Shown: positions 1-5,229 of the stretch, in pieces
How the letters are laid out: each line of letters begins with the position of its first letter
Position numbering within the stretch: position 1 is the stretch's first letter
Source: Candidatus Bathyarchaeota archaeon
GTDB taxonomy: Archaea; Thermoproteota; Bathyarchaeia; Bathyarchaeales; Bathycorpusculaceae
Assembly (NCBI GenBank): GCA_030673805.1
Contig: DAOVIH010000074.1
Span: forward strand, 1 to 5,341
Length of the DNA stretch: 5,341 bases
Reading direction: 5' to 3'
Program-made: the position numbers and the translations under genes
Notes under the pieces: model-generated
Told to the model about the DNA's origin: nothing
What the model saw: the letters and a program-made list of their open reading frames with translations, nothing else
The model's database searches: none

Positions 1-54
1 GGATGGTTTGCTTGCGGGTTTCGGGGCGGGTTTCGGGACTGGTTTTTCTGCCAT
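1..54 (-). CDS. 5' end of a gene with a Lys/Pro/Ala-rich N-terminus (partial)
   Basis: Only the first 18 codons lie in the window; the gene runs off the left edge. The translation is MAEKPVPKPAPKPASKPS, a proline/lysine/alanine repeat that should be disordered and positively charged. The start is an ATG at 54-52, and a good ribosome binding site, GGAGTG (68-63 on the minus strand), sits 8 bases upstream, so I take it as a real gene start. No stop interrupts the frame. Tails like this occur at the N-termini of archaeal ribosomal and nucleic-acid-binding proteins, but the family cannot be told from 18 residues. The nearly perfect PKPA units make the DNA itself repetitive (a gcgggtttcgggg-like pattern at 14-37). 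Confidence 0.6.
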   Translation of the reverse strand, partial: MAEKPVPKPAPKPASKPS

Positions 55-151
55 TTTTTTTTCACTCCTTTTTTTATTGTTGATTTTTGTCGATGCAATA
101 TTCCGCGCCTATGCAGACACCGAACATTAATGCAAAGTAATTACAAACAAG

Positions 152-163
152 CTAATAAATTTA
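152..163 (-). promoter_or_regulatory. Possible TATA box for the leftward gene
   Basis: On the minus strand this reads TTAAATTTATTA, a good match in composition to the archaeal box A (consensus about TTTAWATA). Transcription would begin about 25 bases further on, near position 130. This would leave a leader of roughly 75 bases before the ATG at 54. Short A/T-rich sites are common here, so the call is tentative. Confidence 0.3.
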
Positions 164-342
164 ACAAGAAATACTTGCTGTTTTTCCATTCTCTTGGTTT
201 GATCTGCACCAAATTTTAGTCTTTTTTCTTGGTTCTCGGCAGAAATCAAGCATCGTATAGTCAACACAGCAACCTTTCAGGCTAGTACCATAAGTTGCGA
301 ACAAACCTAGTTTTGTGATATTCTGGGGGTAAAGTACTGGAC

Positions 343-350
343 TTAATTAT
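343..350 (+). promoter_or_regulatory. Possible TATA box for the surface-protein gene
   Basis: TTAATTAT lies 40 to 47 bases before the ATG at 390. A start of transcription about 26 bases downstream (near 374) would give a leader of about 15 bases. A second A/T block, TTATTTT at 360-366, would fit a leaderless transcript starting at the ATG. There is no strong SD site in front of the ATG, so either arrangement is possible. Confidence 0.25.
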
Positions 351-389
351 GAAAAAGTCTTATTTTCAGGTTCAGTATTGTTAGTCTTA

Positions 390-2249
390 ATGAAAACTGC
401 AACTGTTATTTTTTTTCTCATTTTCGTGTTATCTAGCCCGTTTCTGTTGCAGCATAGCTTTCTTGTTGGAGGCAACCTAGAGGGGGATGTTCCAGATTTT
501 TTTGTGGGAATTGATGTTGCTTACGACAACATATCAGAAATGAAACTACTTGTCGATAAAATTAGTTCATACACCAATCTCTTTATCATCGGAACTACGG
601 GCATAACGTATGATACCCAAAGACTTGATGAGACCTGTCAGTACATTTACGATAAGGGTCTATCCTTCATAATCTACACCGAAAGACGACTTCAAATCCA
701 GTGGGTTGAAGACGCTGAAATAAAGTGGGGTGACCGTTTTTTGGGGTTTTATGTACTTGATGAAGTGGGAGGAAGACAGTTGGATAGGGCAGCGCTTAGG
801 GTTTTTGCCGCGGACGACTACACCGATGCTGCGAATCAATTCGTGAATTCTGTGAATAGCGAACTAGAGCGCATAACCGGAGACCTTACCAGTTCATCGG
901 AGATTCCTTTGTTTACTTCAGACTATGCGCTCTATCATTTTGATTATAGAGCAGGATATGACACGATCTTAGCCCAATTCGGCTGGAATTACAGTAGACA
1001 GTTGAATGTGGCACTTTGTAGAGGAGCAGCTACAGTGCATAACAAAGAATGGGGTGCCATAATCACCTGGACTTACAACAAGCCACCTTACATTGAATCG
1101 GGGGAGGAGCTTTATGATGATTTGGTTTTAGCATACGAAAACGGAGCCAAATACATCGTGGTCTTTGATTCTAATGAGCCGTACACTCATGGAATTCTGT
1201 TGGATGAACACTTGGAGGCTTTAGAGCAGTTCTGGCAATACACGTTGGACAACCCTAGAACAAAGAGTGAAACTGATGATCGAGTTGCATATGTTCTTCC
1301 AAAGGACTATGGATACGGTTTTAGGGGGCCCGATGATAAGATTTGGGGATTGTGGACGGCCGACGCTTTTAGCTATGAAGTAAGTGTAGACCTCGGGAAT
1401 ATGCTGGAGCAATATGGGAGTAAGCTTGATGTAATCTATGAAGATACGGTAGACCCCTTTAATGTTGGGCACTACAGCAAACTGATTTTTTGGAATGGGA
1501 CAATAATAGACACTAAGCAATTGCATATTCGTTCAGATGGCAATGTTTGGGGAACTGAAAAGATACAGCAAAACGAAAACGTCTACCGACTCATTGATGA
1601 CATCAATGGTTCCATTATTGTTGAAAAAGACAATATCACAATCGATGGAAATGACTTTTCTCTTTGGGGATCAAATTCTGATGGTTCTAAAGGGATTGAT
1701 ATGGTAAATAGGGTTGGGGTTACGATTAAAAACCTTAGAATTGACGGGTTTGACATTGGCATTTACATGCCTATGGCTAACAATTGTTCAGTCTACGGAA
1801 ACCAGATAATAAATTGTGAGAATGCTCTATGGCTATTTGGCAGTTCATATAACAACATAGCTTACAACACTTTTGTAGACAATCCGGACTTAGGTATACA
1901 AGTAATGTATGAATCTAGCTTCAACGTATTGTACGGAAACAACATAACAAATACTCCAGTGGTTTTGTGGATGGCAGATGAAGGAAACATTGCAGATAGC
2001 AACTATTGGACTGATTATGAAGGTATTGATGAAAACGGAGACGAAATCGGTGATACACCACACGTTTACCATTCAACATCAGAATCGATAAACTACACAG
2101 ACAACAATCCAATGATGAACCCAACCATTCTTCCAGCAGTCATAATCCCAGAATTCCCATCAAGGATGATTCTTCCACTTCTCATGGCCACCATATTTGC
2201 ACTAGTGATTTTCTTCAGAAAGAAACTCAACCACTCAATTCCTAGCTAG
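390..2249 (+). CDS. Secreted, membrane-anchored protein with TIM-barrel-like and NosD-type beta-helix domains
   Basis: I start at the ATG (390), giving 619 residues; the TTG at 378 would add only four. A hydrophobic signal segment covers residues 1-23. Residues about 36-290 have the look of a glycoside-hydrolase-like TIM barrel: alternating strands such as FFVGIDVAY, NLFIIGTTG, FIIYTE, FLGFYVLDE and YIVVFDS, with a strand-end acidic pair (D124, E125) at a typical catalytic place. Residues about 300-370 form a linker domain (around GPDDKIWG and YGSKLDVIYE). Residues about 395-540 are a right-handed beta-helix of the NosD/PF05048 type, with repeated N-x-I turns and the typical ending NYWTDY...DENGDEIGDTP. 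The C-terminus is IPEFPS (586-591), a hydrophobic span to about 609, then RKK, as in archaeal sorting or anchor tails. It should sit outside the membrane and may bind or cut polysaccharide. The enzymatic role is inference; no catalytic activity is proven by the sequence. Confidence 0.82.
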   Translation: MKTATVIFFLIFVLSSPFLLQHSFLVGGNLEGDVPDFFVGIDVAYDNISEMKLLVDKISSYTNLFIIGTTGITYDTQRLDETCQYIYDKGLSFIIYTERRLQIQWVEDAEIKWGDRFLGFYVLDEVGGRQLDRAALRVFAADDYTDAANQFVNSVNSELERITGDLTSSSEIPLFTSDYALYHFDYRAGYDTILAQFGWNYSRQLNVALCRGAATVHNKEWGAIITWTYNKPPYIESGEELYDDLVLAYENGAKYIVVFDSNEPYTHGILLDEHLEALEQFWQYTLDNPRTKSETDDRVAYVLPKDYGYGFRGPDDKIWGLWTADAFSYEVSVDLGNMLEQYGSKLDVIYEDTVDPFNVGHYSKLIFWNGTIIDTKQLHIRSDGNVWGTEKIQQNENVYRLIDDINGSIIVEKDNITIDGNDFSLWGSNSDGSKGIDMVNRVGVTIKNLRIDGFDIGIYMPMANNCSVYGNQIINCENALWLFGSSYNNIAYNTFVDNPDLGIQVMYESSFNVLYGNNITNTPVVLWMADEGNIADSNYWTDYEGIDENGDEIGDTPHVYHSTSESINYTDNNPMMNPTILPAVIIPEFPSRMILPLLMATIFALVIFFRKKLNHSIPS

Positions 2250-2262
2250 ATCTACTGAGTGC

Positions 2263-2450
2263 ATCTACGGAACGAAATGCGGCCACCCACCGATAGAATA
2301 GGGGGGCAGTTTAGATTGGACGAAAAATCAGATAGTACAGGCATCCCTTCGCGTAGGCTTCTATCAAAATATGGGTCAAAGTTGAACATCATTTAAGAAA
2401 ACAACGTATTTCAGGTAAAAAACAAATACAGTAGGTTTTCTACTGAAAAC
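2263..2450 (+). pseudogene. Decayed fragment of a paralogue of the upstream surface protein
   Basis: Reading the frame that begins with PTDRIGG at 2286, codons 2286-2408 align without a gap to residues 314-354 of the intact upstream gene (1329-1451). By my count 15 of 41 positions are identical, including P.D.I.G....D and the block YGSKL..I.E..V. Many of the rest are conservative (K/R, D/N, V/I, M/L). A TAA at 2394-2396 stands where the intact gene has a Tyr codon (TAT). After one missing codon, KYSRF (2424-2438) matches HYSKL. Upstream, IYG (2263-2271) in another frame fits DYG of the intact gene if one base was lost between them. There is no start codon or ribosome binding site. It is a remnant of a tandem duplication or of an older gene copy, not a functional gene. 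Confidence 0.6.
2414..2445 (-). terminator. Hairpin with T-rich tail after the desulforedoxin gene
   Basis: On the minus strand, CAGTAG and CTACTG pair around a five-base loop AAAAC (2445-2429), followed by TATTTGTTTTTT (2428-2417). It lies about 40 bases after the desulforedoxin stop codon, in the right order for ending the minus-strand transcript. Archaeal termination depends mainly on the T tract, so the hairpin may be incidental; the stem is only six pairs. Confidence 0.4.
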
Positions 2451-2485
2451 GACCCTAAACCCGGGGTAACAGTTGGTTGGAAGAT

Positions 2486-2605
2486 CTATTCTTCAACAAG
2501 TTCCATTGGTTGCCCACAGCAAACGAGAACTCCAGCACCCGGTGCAACAACCTCCACCATGTTCCCGCAGATTTTACAGGCGTAAAACTCTCCAGTATTA
2601 GTCAA
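2486..2605 (-). CDS. Desulforedoxin (39-residue one-iron rubredoxin-like protein)
   Basis: This very small gene encodes 39 residues. Four cysteines stand as C10-x2-C13 and C29-C30, in YACKICGN and VLVCCGQPM. This is the spacing of desulforedoxin and of the N-terminal domain of desulfoferrodoxin (PF06397), where the four thiolates bind one iron; known desulforedoxins are 36 to 38 residues long and form dimers. I choose the TTG at 2605 because the strong site GGAGGTGA (2617-2610 on the minus strand) is placed exactly for it. An in-frame ATG at 2632 would add nine residues (MKTWIGGEP) but has no such site and would include it. It is the last gene of a probable pair with the FAD reductase 66 bases upstream, so it may take electrons from that enzyme, for example for superoxide or peroxide reduction. 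The partner is inference; the metal site is clear. Confidence 0.85.
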   Translation of the reverse strand: MTNTGEFYACKICGNMVEVVAPGAGVLVCCGQPMELVEE

Positions 2606-2609
2606 TGGT

Positions 2610-2617
2610 TCACCTCC
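2610..2617 (-). promoter_or_regulatory. Strong ribosome binding site for desulforedoxin
   Basis: The minus strand reads GGAGGTGA, a full match to the archaeal anti-SD sequence, four bases before the TTG at 2605. It decides the start: translation from the upstream in-frame ATG (2632) would run through this site instead of using it. Confidence 0.75.
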
Positions 2618-2671
2618 AATCCAAGTTTTCATGATTCTATAGTTGATGTTTTGTTTACGGTTTTGGATTTA

Positions 2672-3373
2672 TTATTGGTAGCCTACAAAAATCTCCTTCT
2701 TTATCTTCTCTTTAGAGACACTAAGAGTGTTCAAAGTGTTTTCCATTGCCCTAAGCATTCCAGGCGGGCCACAAATGTAGAATACTCTGTCTAAAAAGTC
2801 ACAGATTTCCTTCCTGATTACTTCTTCAGTAAGGAATCCAACGTAGCCCTTCCAGTTTTCTGGAGGTTTCTCAAGACAATGAATAACCCTTAGACGCTTG
2901 TTCTCTTCTTGCATCAAATCAAATTCAGACCTAAAGACAATGTCCTCTTGGCGTCTGTTACCATAGAGTAAGACTATATCAGATTTGATTGCTTTGTCGG
3001 TGCAGTAGCGACATATACTTCTCAAAGGAGTTATTCCCACACCTCCAGAAAGCATCGCAATTTTTTCATATTCACCTTGAAAAGTGAAAAAACCCTTTGG
3101 ACCAACTATCGTCACTTTTTCGCCAATTTTTAGCGAGTTAAGGGCATTTGAATAAGGATGCCCAGTAAGCTTCTTCGTAATTTCCAAAAAGCCTTGTTCG
3201 GTTGGACTACTAGAAATAGTGAAGTGCTTTGTCATAAATCCTTCCTCGGCCCTAAGTTTGATAAACACAAACTGCCCCGGTTTATACTCTAAACCTGAAG
3301 GCTTCGAGAATCTAAAACTCTTAACATCAGGAGTACGTTCAATTATCTCAATAACCTTAACTTCGAAAACCAA
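2672..3373 (-). CDS. FAD/NAD(P)H-dependent oxidoreductase, ferredoxin-NADP reductase superfamily
   Basis: The 233-residue protein has the two domains of this superfamily and nothing more. Residues 1-100 are the FAD-binding beta barrel (PF00970), with PGQFVFIKL (32-40) and the flavin motif KHFTISSSP (49-57), a variant of the usual RxYS in which Lys and Phe replace Arg and Tyr. GPKG follows at 91-94. Residues about 104-215 are the NAD(P)-binding domain (PF00175): GGVGITP (110-116), LLYGNR (135-140) and CGPPGM (201-206). There is no 2Fe-2S domain, so an outside electron partner is needed; the desulforedoxin gene just downstream is a natural candidate. The start is the TTG at 3373: an in-frame TAG lies two codons upstream, and GGGGTGAGG (3390-3382) is a well-placed ribosome binding site. 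The protein is probably cytoplasmic. Cofactor preference (NADH or NADPH) and true substrate cannot be read from the sequence. Alternative: an electron-transfer subunit like that of dihydroorotate dehydrogenase, but the Cys-rich tail of PyrK is missing. Confidence 0.88.
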   Translation of the reverse strand: MVFEVKVIEIIERTPDVKSFRFSKPSGLEYKPGQFVFIKLRAEEGFMTKHFTISSSPTEQGFLEITKKLTGHPYSNALNSLKIGEKVTIVGPKGFFTFQGEYEKIAMLSGGVGITPLRSICRYCTDKAIKSDIVLLYGNRRQEDIVFRSEFDLMQEENKRLRVIHCLEKPPENWKGYVGFLTEEVIRKEICDFLDRVFYICGPPGMLRAMENTLNTLSVSKEKIKKEIFVGYQ

Positions 3374-3381
3374 AAACTAAA

Positions 3382-3390
3382 CCTCACCCC
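3382..3390 (-). promoter_or_regulatory. Ribosome binding site for the FAD reductase
   Basis: GGGGTGAGG on the minus strand, eight bases before the TTG at 3373. It confirms the non-ATG start, which is also forced by the in-frame stop at 3379-3377. Confidence 0.65.
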
Positions 3391-3478
3391 GAATATGGAA
3401 AACCAGACTAATCATTCTTTTGATCTAACAACAAACATACAACTTTGAACCTGTCTGTAAAGTCACCTTTTCTACAAT

Positions 3479-4081
3479 TCAAAATGAATATGAAAGTAGC
3501 TTGAGTGACATATTAATCGTCCACATTCCAACAATTAACGAGTGAATTAATTCAGGGATAGCAAAACCAACATGTAGCGGCGATACAAGAAACACAATTG
3601 GAAGTACCAATATGGTTATTAATGCCGCAATTCCAAGAACAAAACTCATCTTCTTGACAGGAACATTTTCCGTTCCCAAGCCGATTAGGATCAATCCTAT
3701 TGGACCCAACAAGAAGTAGCCAAGAGAAACAAGACCATGTGTGAAGGGATAGTCAATGGTGAATACAGCTACAAAGACCAAACATAGGCTAGCAAGCATA
3801 AAAGAAACTATTCCAAGCTTTACTTTTGGTTCCTCATCCAAGTATTCCTTCACACCAAAAGCAAAGAAAAAACCCAGCAATCCACCAACTAATACAGCAC
3901 AATTGAAGAACAACGAGACTTCGCCCACCCCTAATTCACTCAACGCGTTTTCTTCCCAACTGAACCAAGGGGAAACGAACGTAGCCAGCAAAACCATGAT
4001 TATCACAAAAACCGACCCAGAAATACCTGAGACACCAGCTATTCGCATAAGTTTCAGATTCTTTCGTCGATGCCCAGTCAA
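3479..4081 (-). CDS. DUF998-type six-helix membrane protein
   Basis: The 200-residue protein is almost wholly hydrophobic, with six membrane spans at about residues 14-38, 54-78, 88-109, 115-136, 145-167 and 175-197. After the first span comes WEENALSELG (42-51), the signature of the DUF998 family (PF06197), and the fourth span starts with HGLVSLGYF, also usual for the family. Length fits the family (about 190-220). The function of DUF998 is not known. The start is TTG at 4081: GAGG (4092-4089) lies seven bases upstream; an ATG at 4048 would remove the basic N-terminus (MTGHRRKNLK). The downstream reductase begins 105 bases after this stop, so co-transcription is possible but not shown. A TATA-like element lies at 4123-4116. 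Confidence 0.8.
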   Translation of the reverse strand: MTGHRRKNLKLMRIAGVSGISGSVFVIIMVLLATFVSPWFSWEENALSELGVGEVSLFFNCAVLVGGLLGFFFAFGVKEYLDEEPKVKLGIVSFMLASLCLVFVAVFTIDYPFTHGLVSLGYFLLGPIGLILIGLGTENVPVKKMSFVLGIAALITILVLPIVFLVSPLHVGFAIPELIHSLIVGMWTINMSLKLLSYSF

Positions 4082-4115
4082 ATAAAGGCCTCAAAGACTA
4101 TAGTTGGCAAAATAT

Positions 4116-4123
4116 GAATATAA
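4116..4123 (-). promoter_or_regulatory. TATA box for the DUF998 gene
   Basis: The minus strand reads TTATATTC within an A/T-rich block (TTATATTCATATTTTG). It lies about 35-40 bases before the TTG start and would place the transcript start near 4092-4095, giving a very short leader that just includes the GAGG site. Confidence 0.45.
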
Positions 4124-4204
4124 CCGTTAAACTGCAAAGCCTAAACAACCTAGACAATCTTAAGAAGACTCTTTCGGTCCGACTTCAACACCAAAAGGAG
4201 GTTG

Positions 4205-4251
4205 TGGTGGGCCGGACCGGATTCGAACCAGTGACCTTCTGCACGTCAAGC
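4205..4251 (-). other. Attachment site: 3' half of a tRNA gene
   Basis: Read on the minus strand this is the 3' part of a tRNA gene. In order it has five bases of anticodon stem (GCAGA, 4242-4238), a variable loop AGGTC, a T arm ACTGG-TTCGAAT-CCGGT (4232-4216), the acceptor strand CCGGCCC (4215-4209), a discriminator A and an encoded CCA (4207-4205). The loop TTGACGT (4249-4243) would give anticodon GAC (Val), but an intron near position 37/38 would change this reading. The match ends after two bases of the 5' anticodon stem: TCTGC is expected there, but AAGGC is found. No D arm or 5' acceptor strand follows. A tRNA cut at the anticodon and joined to an integrase gene is the att site of SSV-type integration. 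The bases just left of it (before 4205) would be original chromosome, including the T-rich 3' flank of the tRNA. Confidence 0.82.
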
Positions 4252-5084
4252 CTTCAGGGGAAAAACTATCTGAACATGAAATAGAGGAATTGCTGGAGAA
4301 ATTTAGGGATTTTCAGTTGGTGGATCTGCGAAGGGCAGAAAGAACAGTCTACGAGAAGATCTATTATATGCGCAAGTTCTTCAGGAAAATACCCAAATAC
4401 CCTGAACAGATAAGCCGAGAAGAGATTCGTGGTTATCTTAAGACTCTGAACTGCTCAGACGCTGTCTACAAGAATGTTCTTGGATCTTTGAAAGTATTTT
4501 TCAGAGATTTTATGAATAGACATGAAGTAGTAGCGTCTTTCAAGTTTCCACGTTCTCCTTTTAAGATTAAGAGGATTCCAAGCAAAGAGGATCTTCAAAG
4601 ATTCTATAGGGCTTTGGATTCGGATATGGAGAGGGCTTTGTTTCTCTTCTATGCGTCTACTGGATTAAGAAGAAATGAGGTTTTGTCATTAACAGCAAAG
4701 GATGTTGATTTTGAGCAGAGAATGGTGATTCCTAATTGTCACAATGGAACAACCAAGAACAGCTATGTTAGTTTCTATAACAATGAAACCGAGGAAGTAT
4801 TAAGCAAGATTGAGATTGGTAGCGGAAGAGTATTCCCTTACAGTGATAGGTAATACAAGAAGCTTTGGAATAGAGCCAGAGAAAGAACAGATCTGAGAAT
4901 TACTCCTCAACGATTGAGAGAGTGGTTCTGTTGTGAAATGGCTGTGTTAGGAGTGAATGATCGATACATAGATTGTTTTTGTGGACGTACGCCTAAATCA
5001 GTTCTTGCGAGACATTACACAGATTACAGTCCTGAACGGCTTAGAAGAATCTACGAAGAGGCTAACCTCAAAGTGTTGGCCTAA
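4206..5084 (+). pseudogene. SSV-type tyrosine recombinase, C-terminal part (int(C)), interrupted by a stop
   Basis: The frame is open from 4164 through the tRNA-derived att site (GPDRIRTSDLLHVK) but has no ATG or GTG; the first possible start is a TTG at 4290. This is expected if integration cut the gene inside its attP. Counting from 4290, residues 1-95 are an all-helical core-binding domain. The catalytic domain follows, with TGLRRNEV holding the box I Arg (R127) and a likely catalytic Lys in TTKNSYV (K156). A TAA at 4851-4853 ends the first part after 187 residues. The same frame then continues to 5084 with TPQRLREWF (R210), DCFCGRTPKSV and ARHYTDYSPERL, which carries the nucleophile Tyr (Y243). 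This tail is typical of the archaeal SSV integrase C-terminal family (PF16795). The residue three before R210 is Gln where Lys or His is usual. Without its N-terminus and cut before box II, it should be inactive. One base change (for example AAA or CAA to TAA) explains the stop. Confidence 0.85.
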
Positions 5085-5116
5085 AACCCCTTCTTTTACA
5101 CATTTAAACATAAAAA

Positions 5117-5160
5117 AACATGAGCGATACTGGTTTATCCAGAGATTCATGTTGATTTTT
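5117..5160 (+). terminator. Hairpin with T tail after the integrase remnant
   Basis: AACATGA (5117-5123) pairs with TCATGTT (5147-5153), and inside it CTGG (5130-5133) pairs with CCAG (5139-5142) around TTTAT. A GATTTTT tail follows. It lies 33 bases after the integrase stop and fits a plus-strand terminator. It sits between converging genes, so it could also help to separate their transcripts. Confidence 0.4.
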
Positions 5161-5179
5161 CCGTAAAATTAGACAGGTT

Positions 5180-5198
5180 CAAACAAAACACAAAAAAC
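5180..5198 (-). terminator. T-rich terminator after tbp
   Basis: Downstream of the tbp stop, the minus strand reads GGTTTTTTGTGTTTTGTTTG. T tracts of this kind are the main archaeal termination signal. No stable stem precedes it. Confidence 0.4.
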
Positions 5199-5229
5199 CT
5201 AAACTATACATGCAGGGGGTTCAACCACG

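Larger units (their letters stand above)
69..377. other. Intergenic region between two divergent genes
   Basis: About 310 A/T-rich bases separate the minus-strand gene at the left edge from the plus-strand surface-protein gene. I see no coding frame with a ribosome binding site, no tRNA and no convincing structured RNA. The stretch should hold the two divergent promoters. A TATA-like element for the leftward gene is TTAAATTTATTA on the minus strand (163-152); it would place the transcript start near 130 and leave a leader of roughly 75 bases. For the rightward gene, TTAATTAT (343-350) is a candidate. Confidence 0.5.

Noticed and set aside
93..140. Fifteen-codon plus-strand frame MQYSAPMQTPNINAK
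   Set aside because: No ribosome binding site and no family; such short frames occur by chance.
1221..1526. Minus-strand frame of 101 codons inside the surface-protein gene
   Set aside because: It is fully within a clear coding gene with domain structure, and has no motif of its own.
1890..2124. Two overlapping minus-strand frames of 60 and 67 codons
   Set aside because: Both are antisense to the beta-helix and the NosD-like ending of the surface protein, which is conserved in sequence style.
2477..2794. Plus-strand frame of 105 codons
   Set aside because: It lies antisense to the desulforedoxin gene and the end of the reductase gene, has no recognisable motif, and both opposite genes are well supported.
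3756..4085. Plus-strand frame of 109 codons
   Set aside because: It is antisense to the DUF998 membrane protein, and its Thr/Ser/Pro/Lys-rich content is what the complement of hydrophobic codons produces.
4176..4218. Inverted repeat GGTCCG / CGGACC flanking the tRNA 3' end
   Set aside because: Only six bases, one arm being part of the tRNA T arm/acceptor; I see no reason to call it a recombinase binding site.
4204..4283. Frame starting GTG GTG GGC through the tRNA piece (VVGRTGFEPVTF...)
   Set aside because: This is a translation of antisense tRNA sequence that often appears in databases; it stops at 4283 and is not in the integrase frame.
4981..5166. Plus-strand frame of 61 codons
   Set aside because: It overlaps the integrase C-terminal motifs in another frame; the ARHYTDYS frame is clearly the real one.
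5176..5224. Repeated AGGTTCAA / GGGTTCAACC near the tbp end, reminiscent of a tRNA T loop
   Set aside because: No pairing acceptor or anticodon parts surround either copy, so it is not a tRNA or a second att site.
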